Assembly: GCA_029215795.1 (NCBI GenBank)
Contig: JARDYH010000004.1
Coordinates: forward strand, 32,616,001-32,680,000
Direction of reading: 5' to 3'
DNA: 64,000 bases
DNA from: Anniella stebbinsi
Taxonomy: Eukaryota; Chordata; Lepidosauria; Squamata; Anniellidae
Shown here: positions 18,171-29,060 of the stretch, piece by piece
Numbering within the stretch: the stretch's first letter is position 1
Layout: every line of letters starts with the position of its first letter
The notes under the pieces: generated by a model
The model's input: the letters and a program-made list of their open reading frames with translations, nothing else
Told to the model about the DNA's origin: nothing
Database searches by the model: none
Position numbers and translations under genes: made by a program

Positions 18171-20440
18171 AATCCATTTAGCCAGCTCTCTTTACCCCTG
18201 AACAGCTGCACAGAGGGCTGTTTTTGGAGCAATCCCTGCAGTTTTGAAACGGTTACGTAATTACGTATAATAAGTTAAAAGGGAAGAATTCACAGTATGC
18301 TTTGTTCTGTGACTTGGATATGTTGGTGAGGAATAGGAAAGAGAGGCTAAAATAGCTGTGCAAGGCTAAGGGGAGTTGTGGCAAACTGGTTTCTGTCAGG
18401 TGCAGGTTTGTGAGAATACTATAATTAACCTAAGTGTGTCTCTCCTACGGCCTTCCATTACAGCCTTTTATGCACTGATGTAAATTGAGGTGGCAGCTCT
18501 CATCTGTGCTGATGACACTGGTAAGCTGTTCTCTGGACACAAGAGGCTGCCAAAGGGAAATAATTGGGTATTATTTATAACAAACCAACAGAGCTGGTTG
18601 ATGAGCTAGATTCCAGTTTACAAGAGACAATTAGGGATGTTGCATTGTTTTTCTTCCTTTTCCCCCTCAAAAGGGGGGAAAGTCGCAGGGGTTCCCTAAT
18701 AGCCCTTCTGACTCTGCTTCGTGTCCTTAAAGCACATTTGTTGTGTGTTGCATTTATTATGATCCACTTGTTATTATCTGTAATTATTTTGCTTGGGGGA
18801 GGTCTCTTACTCAACAGCGAATTTTGTGACTTGATGATGAACACTCAGCTGCCTGTATTTAAGGTAAAATTACTGCAATTAAGAAACTGATCAATCTCGG
18901 TAGCTGTTTGACTGGCTTGGAGCAGAACAAAGGGACAAAAAATTAGAACCGTTTTAATGTTATCAAGGCAGGGAAGGAGGGCTGCAAATTTTAGAAGCAG
19001 CAAAGGTGGTCTGCATATAAAGATTCCCCTGTGACCATTAGAATGGCTAAGCTGTGCAATTCTCTTTTGTTGGGTCATCCTGTCCACATCCAGAGCACCT
19101 TGCATCTGCTCTCAGAAATTTGTAAGGAGCCAGTCTGGAAAAACACAACTATGCTAGAATTGTCTGGATACCTGTTTATAATATGTTCCCTTGGGTTTAC
19201 TCGTTATTTTGCAAGATTACACAAGAATGGCCTGACTAGATCCAACCATGGGTCCAACTAATATATTTTGCTGCCAGAGCAATCAACACAGGCAGCTTTT
19301 CAGGGGCTTAGTGGGTGGGGCGGGGAAAGTTCTTGGATGTGTTCAAAATTAAGCTGCAAAGTGTACTTTAAAAGCATTTTACAGTTCATAATCATCAATG
19401 AGCGGAGGGTAGTTTTGAATTGTAATCGCATGTGGTTTCAAACACAGTGGTGGTCCCCTTCCATAAAATAATGCCCTTGGAATACATCGCTGCAGAGCAT
19501 AAAGGTAATGATGACACCTCCTGTTATTTGTCCCTATTATTTTATACTGCTATGTAACAACCTCTCTGAATATGGCTGCTCCATTTAGCTGTCATGGTAA
19601 CAGTTGGTGATAGACCTGCCCTACTTCATTTGGCAATAATTTAGGTACATCTGCAGAGATAATTCTTGATTTTCAGGGACAGACTTCTATGTTCTTCACA
19701 ATGCTTTGTTTTCAGGAGTATATTCCTAATTCTTTCTTCACAAGGAGGATCACAGGAAGCAGAAGTAGCAATGCAGTTCTTTTTTAAAAATAAAATAAAA
19801 TTTGCAATATAACAAAAACAAAATAGAAGCAAAACAATCCCCTGAAAAAAGTGTCAATTCACTATAACATTAAAAAAGATTCAACACTCATATGTTAGAT
19901 ATACACATTAGTATCAACTGGGGCCATCAACCTTTTTGGATCCCACAAAATGCTTAATCAGTGGATCATGGCTTTGGTATTTACCTGTCATTTTTATTGA
20001 TCTTAGGCTGCTTCTTATTCAGCAAAAACCTTTGTGTCTATTGGACACCACAACATCTCTTTAATAAAGGATTGTCCAATTCAGCTAAGTGTTGGGGATG
20101 CTTCTTTTAAACATATGTTTTGCCCATGTCCAGTAGTTGCTTCTTTTGGGGAAACGGGTCTTTAATAGTCACTGATGTAAATGCTCGTTTAAATTATTTA
20201 CCTGCTTCATGGAAATTAACAAATGGTCAATACCCCTGGCATAAGCAGTCCACATGTCTGAATAGATACCCAAATGAGATTGGAAACTGTAGAATATATG
20301 TTCAAATGTAGAGAGAGCAATAAGATTCTCAGACCATTGAATAGTAGATGGTGGATGTTTCAGTTCTTTCTATAACCCCTTACAGTGCAAAGTTCATTGA
20401 AATAACTCATCCTCAGAACAGCCCTATGAAGTTGACAGAA
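18169..20440. other. Repeat-poor intergenic stretch
   Basis: About 2.3 kb without a transposon that I recognise. No coding frame is supported. A low repeat load like this is a reasonable place to look for conserved regulatory DNA. Confidence 0.4.
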
Positions 20441-20447
20441 GGGGCTG

Positions 20448-20815
20448 TAGCTTTGTGGTGGAGCACATACTTTACTTGCAGAAGTTCCCAGGTTCAATCC
20501 CCAGCATCTCTAGAAGCGGTTGCCTAGATTCTTGTTTAAAACCCTGGAGAGCTTAGGCTGACCAGATAAAATCCAGGTCAGGGCTCCTGTAACTTTAACA
20601 GTTGTAGAGAAAAGGGAATTTCAGCCAGGGTCATTTATATGCAATTAGTTCCTGGTGAAATTCCCTTTTCTCTACAACAGTTAAAGTTACAGGAGCCCTG
20701 ACCTGGATTTTATCTGGTCACCCTAGGAGAGCTGCTACCAGTAAGCATAGACGTAGACTTAGTTGGATGGACCAACATCTCTTTCAGTATAAGGCAGTTT
20801 CCCATGTTCTGACCT
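20448..20815 (+). mobile_element. tRNA-derived SINE, split by a hAT insertion
   Basis: Head GGGGCTGTAGCTTTGTGGTG with B-box GGTTCAATCCCC (about 20491), body up to 20553, then after the insertion GCTGCTACCAGT...GGATGGACC...TCAGTATAAGGCAG to about 20815. The two halves join exactly when the hAT and one 8-bp duplicate are removed. Confidence 0.85.
20554..20725. mobile_element. 172-bp palindromic hAT MITE inside a SINE
   Basis: Long inverted arms run from TAGGCTGACCAGATAAAATC to the matching GGTCACCCTA end, about 70 bp each. The flanks GGAGAGCT at 20546-20553 and 20726-20733 are identical 8-bp target duplications. A 172-bp relative lies at 46130-46301 and a half copy at 40371-40413. Confidence 0.9.
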
Positions 20816-20897
20816 GGTAACAGTTTTCTCATAGCTTCTGCAGATAGATTAATATAGCATTAATATCTTTTTTTTTGTCTTTATGTGCATTGGAATA

Positions 20898-20901
20898 ATT
20901 A

Positions 20902-20941
<40 letters not shown>

Positions 20942-20943
20942 TT
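20898..20943. repeat. (ATT)n microsatellite
   Basis: About 45 bases of ATT repeats. No LINE tail is recognisable beside it. Confidence 0.95.
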
Positions 20944-21029
20944 ATAAAGTGGTATCAATGGCACTTTACAGCGTCACAAATGCAATAAAGGGGTATCTAC
21001 ACTGCATCAGAGGGAGGAAACTTCCATAT

Positions 21030-21130
21030 GTTGTAGGACTGCAACTCATTCCTGACCATTGGCCATGTTGACCAGGGCTGACAGGAACTCATGTCCAACC
21101 ACATCTATGGGGCCAGTGGTTCCCATCCTA
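21030..21130. mobile_element. MITE half copy (family of 51004-51140)
   Basis: TGTTGTAGGACTGCAACTCA and CCTGACCATTGGCCATGTTG resemble the central part of that family; the ends are decayed. Confidence 0.45.
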
Positions 21131-21352
21131 AACCAAGGTATTTATGATCTAAAGCTGAACAACAGGCTAATCCAGAAGGAAATGTATACTCTCTTTCATA
21201 AATTAGTGCCATTGTTAGATTACATTTCAGTTGAGTTCTTCTCTGCTCTGAATCAGTGGATTCATTGACTTCAGCCTCTGGGAAATATGATTCCACTGTG
21301 TGGTGAAAATGAAATGCGGCTATTTTGGATTCAAACCATCCATGAAGTCTGC

Positions 21353-21382
21353 TAGTGTGTGTGTGTGTGTTTGTGTGTGTGT
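21353..21382. repeat. (TG)n microsatellite
   Basis: GT repeats interrupted by a TTTGTG unit. Confidence 0.9.
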
Positions 21383-21419
21383 TTTCTTGCTTGTTCATCA
21401 GTTTTGGCTTGTGTCTAAC

Positions 21420-21770
21420 CTCTGTGTCTCTTCCCAGCTGTCCTCCATTTTGGAAACCAACGGCTGAATATCTGTCAGACATTTTGCTGCTCATACACTA
21501 TCTTGTTTGTCTGTCACTTTCCATTGGGCTTTTCCTGTTCAAACTCGGGAGGCATTTGTGTTTTGGAGGGGACGCTGCATGGCTGCTGTAACTGTCGCAT
21601 ACATGCAGGGAGAACCTGTGTGGAACCGTCAAAGGCAAGAGCCAACAGCATTTGAAAGCTTCATTAGCTGGCCTTTGTTCTGACTCAGTGCAGTCAGGCG
21701 GGCAAATAATGCCTTGAGTGTTATCAGCCATGTGCAGCCCTCGGTTGCCTAGCAACCTAGATTGGTCTAC
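21420..21770. other. Unique, motif-rich non-coding block, candidate regulatory DNA
   Basis: No repeat recognised, base composition higher in GC than its surroundings, and a perfect RFX X-box near its end. Nothing here shows conservation directly. Confidence 0.4.
21743..21757. promoter_or_regulatory. Perfect palindromic RFX X-box motif
   Basis: GGTTGCCTAGCAACC is a perfect inverted repeat around one central base and fits the RFX consensus GTNRCC(N0-3)RGYAAC. An inverted CCAAT (ATTGG) begins four bases later. RFX factors regulate ciliary and MHC class II genes; whether this site is used is unknown. Confidence 0.6.
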
Positions 21771-22900
21771 ATCTACAGTTTTCTAGGAGGAATGGGGGGG
21801 GGGTGGAATACTAAAATTTCTCTTCAATTTAGCTGCAATGCAAATAAGAATTTTCCCCTAGCTACATATGATAGGTTTTACATTTTAAACATCTTATACC
21901 AAAAACTCTCAGCTTCTTGTTATAGCAGCCCAAGTCTCCAATGCATTTCAATATATTTTGAAATCTAATAAGGAACCCCCACCTTCGACTATTTTGGACT
22001 ATTTGTTGTTGTTTCTAATCTTATTACTTACATGTTTACTATCTGGTTCTCTTCCTGATGCCAGTTAGAAACTGCGTCAGTCCTGTTAGACATGCTGAGG
22101 AGGTAGATCTAGGCAATCTGAATGCATTTCTGTATTTAAATCACAACATTGTCGCAAACGGGCTGGTTGTTCCTAAATATGTGTGTGTTTTCAGTATTGG
22201 TGTGACCCCTTAAGCGGCTCTCCAGAGTCATGTTTAGCCCCACAGCAAGCGATATTCCAGACAGGGAATACATTACGCAGAGTGAGGTAAGCAACTGCCT
22301 CAGGCAGCAGTAGCTGAGGGCAGTGAGCAGCACCAACTTGTGAGAGAAGGCAGCTGTGTGTGTCACAGGACTTTCCCTGTGTCCCTAAAATAGCCTGCTG
22401 TTCTCCTTTGTGGTGAAGGACGCTGTCCATCATTGAAATAAGATTCAAGTTCCAATCTACAAAGCTCTTGTGCATGGAGAGCCATCTTTTCCTTTTGCTT
22501 CAGACAGCAAAATGTCTTGAGCTAGCCATGATTCCAGGGCTGTCATCCATTGTTTTTGGTGATACCAAACCTAATCCAGGCTATCTCTTACTGTACTCCC
22601 AACTCGACCCAGCTTCTCACACTGGGGAAACATGGAATTCAGACCCTTCGAATCCAGAGAAACATAAAAATGGCTTTGTTGATGTTAGATACCAGCAAGT
22701 TCAAACCAGCAAAGTTGGCAGCAGGACAAAGGTGAGGTACTGACTGGCCTAAACCTTGCTGTTCTACACTATCCCTCTGACAGTGTCAAGAAGGGGGCTG
22801 CAATGAATAAGCCAGAAGGAATGAGATGACCTGGGGAGACAATAGAGACCCTGCCGATCTTATATAGTAATTATTGCAGGTTTGGGTCCACAGCCACACG
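21771..22900. other. Intergenic stretch with nothing firm
   Basis: The segment AGAGTGAGGTAAGCAACTGCC followed by TCAGGCAGCAG near 22278 resembles the AGAGTGAGGTGGTCGCC block near 5850, a possible shared repeat end. No supported coding frame. Confidence 0.35.
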
Positions 22901-22904
22901 GATG

Positions 22905-23172
22905 AGGGCCAAGATCTCTAGAACTAATGGGTAGAAATGGCAAGGAAGCAGATTTTGGCTATTTTTTTTTAAAAAATCCTAACGGAAATTGCTGTTTTAT
23001 AGTGGAACAGACTGTCTTGGGAGATAGTGGGCTCATCTTTGCTGGAGTTATTTAAGTAGGCGTTGCATGACCATCTGTCAAGAATGCTGTAGTTGCAAGA
23101 TCCTCTAGTAAGCAATGGGTTGGACTAGATAACTTCCAAGAGCTCTTCAAACTCTAAAATTCTATGATGTAT
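22905..23172 (+). mobile_element. CR1 LINE 3' end
   Basis: GTGGAACAGACTGTCTTGGG, the 3'UTR GGGTTGGACTAGATAACTTC and the terminal ATTCTATGATG are the CR1 3' end. This is a different CR1 subfamily from the TTCTTATG-tailed copies at 36292-36449 and 57061. Confidence 0.85.
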
Positions 23173-24230
23173 TCCAACTGCAACTGCATCTGGGAACCTT
23201 GAAGTAGAACATGAAGCAACGATCCTTCCCGTTAGTAGTTCCCATCTAGCACTTGATGTCTATTGTGTTTGAACATGCAGAGTTCTGTAAAGGCTATTCA
23301 TGGATAGATTAATTCTCTGTGAATTTGCCTAGTCCTTTGAAAAATGCCCTCTAAATCCTAGGGGTAGTCAGAGAGGGGCTTGCTGGATCTACTTTCTTGT
23401 TGTTGGTGGTGGTGTTGGTGGTGTTGGTGTTGTTGTTGTTGGTGGTGGTTTTTAGATCCTCAAGATCCACCAACTGGAATTTGATGCAAAATTTCTCTGA
23501 GCCCAAGAATTCATTGTGAGTACCAGAACTATCATTTCAGCAGTATAATTTAGGGTGTGCAGGAGAGTCATTTTGTTGCTACAACTGTTAAAATATTGGG
23601 AGTCAGAAACCCTTGCCAATCTAGGACAAATCACGAAGAGATCTACCTGTAGATCCAGATCTATCTTTTGTCCACCCTTGTTCTAAACTAGTGACCATCT
23701 CAACTAGTTATTCCATTGGTAGGATCTCCTGTGAATGGTTTAGTGCTGTAGCACTAAACTGGAAGTGTGTATGCAGGAAGTGCTACAAAGAGGTAGTAAC
23801 TGCCCCATGGATATTGGACATCAATGTTTTGGAATGTGCGACCCATGGAGATTAGCATGGGCTCCATTCAGTTTGCAGGTGTCATTCAACAAATGTTTGA
23901 AAAATTTCCATCTGGAAGTACTCTAAGATTATTTCCTTTTCTTCTTTTCTATAACACTGATTTGATGCTGTGTAATAAAGTGTGGTTTCACTTCATGGCC
24001 TCCACATCTTTGGATGCAACAGTGGCAATGAGCACTGAAGTTAGATTAGAAATTTTGCAATTGCTTTCATAGTATTGTTGTGAAATTGGGGTTTGGATAA
24101 GAGAGGGTTAAGGGGACCAGAAAAACTTGTAATTATCAGAAACCAATGCATCTAAACTAGGTTTCTTCCATAGTGGTCTCATCACTGCTTCCTTGGTTTA
24201 AACAATGGTTGAGAGTTACATTCACACCAA
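23173..24230. other. Intergenic stretch before the L2 copy
   Basis: Contains the microsatellite at 23397 and a short perfect palindrome GTTTAGTGCT-GT-AGCACTAAAC at 23738-23759. No gene. Confidence 0.4.
23397..23452. repeat. (GTT/GGT)n imperfect microsatellite
   Basis: About 55 bases of mixed GTT and GGT triplets. Confidence 0.9.
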
Positions 24231-24234
24231 GTCC

Positions 24235-25336
24235 ATTGTCATCCGGAGTTTTGGAGTGCGTTGTCATCAGTACGCTGATGACACGCAGCTCTATTTCTCC
24301 TTTTCATCTTCATCAGGTGAGGCTGTGGATGTGCTGAACCAGTGCCTGGCTGCGACAATGGACTGGATGAGGGCTAATAAACTGAAACTCAATCCAGACA
24401 AGACTGAGACGCTGTTAGTGGGTGGTTCCGCTGACCGGATGGAGGGTGTTCAACTTGTTCTGGATGGGGTTGCACTCCCCTTGAAGGAGCGGGTTCGTAG
24501 CTTGGGGGTTCTCCTAGAACCATCTCTGTCACTTGAGGCGCAGGTGGCCTCAGTGGCACGGAGTGCTTTCTACCAACTTCGGTTGGTGGCCCAGCTACGT
24601 CCCTATCTGGACGGGGATAACCTGGCTTCAGTTGTCCATGCTCTGGTAACCTCCAAGTTAGATTACTGCAATGCACTCTATGTGGGGCTGCCTTTGAAGG
24701 TGGTTCGGAAGCTGCAGCTTGTGCAAAATGCAGCGGCCAGATTGATAACTGGAACCAGTAGGTTCGAACATATAAGACCTACTCTGGCCCGCTTGCATTG
24801 GCTGCCTGTATGTTTCCGAGCCCGGTTCGAGGTGCTGGTTTTAACCTATAAAGCCTTACACGGCTTGGGACCACAATACCTGATGGAATGCCTTTCCCGA
24901 CATGAACATACCCGAACACTACGTTCAACATCTAAGGCCCTCCTCCAAGTGCCTCCTCCGAGGGAAGCTCGGAGATCGGCAACAAGAGAGAGGGCCTTCT
25001 CTGTGGTGGCTCCCCAATTGTGGAACGATCTCCCCGACGAGGCCTGCCTGGCGCCAACATTGTTATCTTTTCGGCGCCAGGTCAAGACTTTCCTCTTCTC
25101 TCAGGCATTTGGCAATATCTGAGGAGCCTGGGTTTGTTTTGTTTTGTTTTGTTTTTGTAGTTTTTTGAAGTGTTGAAGTGGTTTTTAAATGTACAGATTG
25201 TGTGTATGTTGTATGTTTTTGCTGTTTTAATTTTTGTATATTGTTTTTAATTGTTTTTAATCCTATGTAAACCGCCCAGAGAGCTTCGGCTATGGGGCGG
25301 TATACAAATGTAATAAATAAAATAAATAAATAAATA
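24235..25336 (+). mobile_element. 5'-truncated L2 LINE with an intact reverse-transcriptase C-terminal frame
   Basis: An open frame runs unbroken to the stop at 25120-25122, with about 295 residues belonging to the element. It begins at the catalytic YADDTQLY box and continues through KTETLLVGG, LDYCNALYVGLP, LQLVQNAAARL and FSVVAPQLWNDLP. The 3'UTR ends CCCAGAGAGCTTCGGCTATG then GGGCGGTATACAAATG and an AATAAATAAA tail. The endonuclease and the first reverse-transcriptase blocks are missing, so it cannot move itself. The lack of stops suggests a rather young insertion. It is the best reference in the window for the older L2 pieces at 3440, 14755 and 37550. The ATG upstream of YADD is not a real start. 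Confidence 0.92.
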
Positions 25337-26935
25337 GCCAAAGCAGGTTTACGAAAACAAAAAAACTGTTTGAGCATTATGGTTATACGTAAGCTAGCAA
25401 AGGATGATAATTACATTGATTTACTCTAGATTTAAAACGAATAAGCTATTAATCTTGAGTTTCTAGCATAGAACAGCTGCCAGGCTCAAATAAACAATTG
25501 CATTCAGAATTTATGCCACATTTAAACAGCATTCAGGAAAATGGAGGCATCTTCTTTAGTCCCATTCTCCACTCTAGTATTTCAATATCCAGAAATGATA
25601 GATTTTCCTGTCTCATTAGTGATGCAGTTTGTGGATTCATACAGATTAACTATGATTCTGTGCGTAGCAGACTTTTTTAAAAAAACCTATAAGAACCTAG
25701 GATGCACAGGATGTTTATGAAAAGCAATTTCCTCAATGCCAAACAGTTTAATAATAACTCCGGAATCAATGGCATTCAGACTCATTTATTTTGAGCCACA
25801 TTTCCAAACTTTGACGGGTCAATAATACATATATTTCTTGGATAAATGAAACAGAAAAATTATGACAGATTGTAGATCTGAAACACTTCCCCCCCTTTTT
25901 TTACTGGGATATGTTCCAGAGGACTGGAGAGAGGGTTGAACTACAAAAACTAAACAAAGATTAAAAACAAATGCTCATGCAATTACAGGGCATTGTTGTC
26001 AAAGTGTAAAGGAGCCTTAGGGTTCCTCCAGACGATCGATTTAAGGCTCATGCACGGTGCATTAATGGTTTTACCTCTATAAGAACGAAGCACAAATCAG
26101 GCGTGCAGCCGATTTTTATCCTCATTAATGCACTTTTTCGATTTTGCATTAAATAGCGACTTTTAATTTCTGCTGAAGTTACAGCGCCTTATCTTAGTGT
26201 AAACAACTTTTGAGCAGTCGCCTTAATGGTGATAGTGGGCGGACTGTGGTGGTGATGTCATGCATGAAGAACTGCCCCTTCGCCCCTTTGGCGGGAACAC
26301 CTCCCACCATTGTGTTTTGTCATTTCCCGTCTCCTCCCTCCCTACTTCTTCTTCTTCCCTTCAGTCCTGATGGACTGTTTAGTAATGGCTGACCGTACTG
26401 GTATTTAAAGTAAAGTTTCTTTTAAAACTCCTCTGGAATCTTTCTTTCATTGAGACGCGGGACTACTCACATGGAGCTGGTTCTACAGGACGCAAGGGGG
26501 TTGAAATAAGGATGTGCGCACATTTGAGATCCGCTAATGCAACCCCCCCACCCCCGCTCCCTTGATGGGATCCTGGCTGGAAAAAGGCAGTGAAACTTGT
26601 TTCTGTGCAGTGCAAGCAAGTTCTTGCCATTAAGCTGTCATCTTGTGCGCTGTTACTCGGGAGTAAGGCGCATTAAGTTACCTCCCCCCTTCTGTCATTG
26701 CTTTACCGGGAAGTTGTGTGTGTGTGTGTGTGTGTGACAATAGCAAGGGCTACACAGACATGCATGTCCCCAGCATTGAAATATACTGAGACAGAGGAGG
26801 GGGACAGAATCTGGCATATAGAGCAAAAGGAGTGTGTGTGGAAGAAGTGTGGGACTCTTCCCCTTACTTTCTTGCAGCTTCTCCTCCTAAGGTTTCTCCC
26901 CCCCTACATGTGCTCTCTTCCAGAAATCCTGCCTG
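25337..26935. other. Intergenic stretch with an unassigned block at 26020-26700
   Basis: From 26020 (TTCCTCCAGACGATCGATTT) to about 26690 the sequence is richer in CG dinucleotides than its neighbours, with repeated CATTAATG/GCATTAA words. It could be an unknown transposon. A (GT)n tract lies at 26714-26738. Confidence 0.35.
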
Positions 26936-26938
26936 AGA

Positions 26939-27632
26939 GAATCATAGAATAGTACAGTTGGAAGGGGGCTATAAGGCCATCGCTTCCAACCCCCTGCTCA
27001 ATGCAGGAATCCACCTTAAAGCATACCTGACAGATGGCTGTCCAGCTATATCTTGAATGCCTCTAGTGTGGGAGAGCCCACCACCTCCCTAGGTAATTGG
27101 TTCCATTGTCATACTGGTCTAACAGTCAGGAAGTTTTCTTGATTTCCAACAGGAAACTGGCTTTCTGTAACTTGAGCCCATTATTTCTTTATTTTTATTT
27201 TTATTTATTATTGCATTTATATCCAGTATTTTTTCCTCAAAGGAACTTAAGGTGGTGTACATCCTCACAACAACAACCCTGTGAGGTAGGTTGGGCTGAG
27301 AGTCTGTGACTTGCCCAAAGTCACCCAGTGGGTTTCCATGGCCAAGTGGGGATTAGAACCCTGATCTCCCGACTCCCAGTCCAACATTTGAACCACTACA
27401 CCACACTGGTTCTCATTATTCCGTGTCCTGCACTCTGGGATGATCTAGAAGAGATCCGGGCCCTCCTATATGTGACAACCTTTCAAGTACTTGAAGAGTG
27501 CTATCATGTCTCCCCTCAGTCTTCTCTTCTCCCAGTGAAACCTGCCCAGTTCTTTCAGTCTCTCCTCATAGGGCTTTGTTTCCAGACCCCTGATCATCCT
27601 CATTGCTCTTCGCTGAACCCCCTCCAGCTTGT
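26939..27632 (-). mobile_element. CR1 LINE 3' part (minus strand), split by a SINE
   Basis: The minus strand from 27632 reads [19 protein letters not shown], then [19 protein letters not shown], the classic CR1 protein end. The 3'UTR follows and ends in CATAGAATAGTACAGTTGGA complement near 26945. The SINE at 27186-27413 interrupts it. Confidence 0.9.
27186..27413 (-). mobile_element. tRNA-derived SINE inserted in CR1 (minus strand)
   Basis: Minus strand: GAGAACCAGTGTGGTGTAGT head with B-box GGGTTCTAATCCCC, body GTGACTTTGGGCAAGTCACA, and a tail of TAAATGCAATAATAAATAAA. Flanked by CATTATT at 27179-27185 and 27414-27420, a 7-bp target duplication. Removing the SINE restores a continuous CR1. 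Confidence 0.9.
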
Positions 27633-28910
27633 AGCATTGAGAGATATATTGCAGGAAAATAAGCCACAGGGAAGTGTCCCCCTTTGCTTAAACATCTTCT
27701 ACATTATATATGATTGGGGCAGACCTGGGGTTTAAAACAAAGGTGTGTTGCAATCACCTTTTTAAGTCTGACTTTGAGCTCTGGGACCTTGACGTTTGCA
27801 GCCAGTTGAAGCTGATAATACTGAGCTTGATGGATAAGTCACCAGAATGTGTACAGCACCTCCTTATATAAGTCAGGCTGCAGCAGCTTCTTGATGATGC
27901 AGCAAATGGCCCTTAACGTGGATTTCCCAGTGTCTATATTTCAACAAGCAATTAATACCTAAAGATGAGCAAGGGATTCTTTTAGGGTTAGTCATTAAAA
28001 TAGATTTCAAATTCTATGGCTTAGAGAAAATGCAGTATTATAGTTGTAAGGCTTTAGGCATATGGAAGGTTAAAAACTCTAGATCAATAAAATAGGATCT
28101 TGGGTGACTTTTTACGGTAAGGCAAAATAATTACCGTAACATGAAGTGAACCTTTGTTTCGTTCTCTCTGTTCCTCTGTTCATTAACAGCTATGATCTCC
28201 ATGACTGAATATATCAGAACTTTTTGGCATCTATCTGTGTCCATATGAAAGGGCTACAGCTGGCAAGCTAATGAGACGGGAAAAAACAATTCACCTTTAA
28301 TTTAGCCCTCTTGCTTCCTTCCATAACTCCAGGCATGCTATTTCAATTTTTATTTATTTATTTATTTATTTATATTTATTTATTTATTATTTATTTATTT
28401 TTGGACAAACAGGAGCTTCTTTACATACATATGACACAATCCACTGGGCAGTCTCCTGCAAACCATCAGTGCACTGACTGAATTTGTTTCAAGGGGGCAT
28501 TGTGCAAGAGAACTTCCAAGTGTCTGTTGCACAAATATAGCTGAATCGATTATTTTAGGCTTTTTGTGATGGATTAATGGGAAAATGGATTATCCATTCA
28601 TCCATCATCTCTCCCTCCTGCCTGGTGTCTGTCAAGCAAGGATGTCTTTGCATTCAAACACACTTCTGACTCATCACTAGATGAGTTGGGCTGCAGGGGC
28701 AATGACTATATTTAAAAATGCTGGGACACAGAACATCAGGGAGGGATGCCCTCCAAGTGCTACATCAGAGGGAGCAGGAAAGATCACTGCTGACTGCTTT
28801 TTTTTTAACCACTTAAGATTTAAAGGGCTAATGTCTTGTTATGCAGAGAGATTATGTTCCTGCTTATATGTAACAGCTCTGCTTTCTGGTGGTATAATAC
28901 TTAGCATTTT
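27633..28910. other. Intergenic stretch with a (TTTA)n tract
   Basis: TTTA repeats at 28347-28403. Otherwise no feature recognised. Confidence 0.4.
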
Positions 28911-28914
28911 TATT

Positions 28915-29060
28915 GAGCATGTCAAGTATTCAAAGCACTGCATATACATGATCATATTAGTCCCTTCAATAGCCCTGTAGAGTAGTACTGTTATCTCCAT
29001 TGTAGATGGTACACTTCTAGATAACATACCTGGGCGTAAACTCACTGCAAATTAGTTCTC
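28915..29060 (-). mobile_element. MIR-like SINE fragment (minus strand)
   Basis: GCACTGCATATACATGATCA, CAATAGCCCTGTAGAGTAGT and ACTGTTATCTCCATTGTAGA follow the order of the MIR/CORE-SINE body read in reverse. Confidence 0.55.

Noticed and set aside
17772..18260. A 162-residue open frame with a Ser-Leu run, and its Arg-Glu mirror
   Set aside because: Translation of the (CT)n microsatellite on both strands.
24205..25122. A 305-residue open frame that could pass for a host gene
   Set aside because: It carries the reverse-transcriptase YADD box and L2 C-terminal motifs, followed by a LINE 3'UTR and tail. The first residues before the element are chance.
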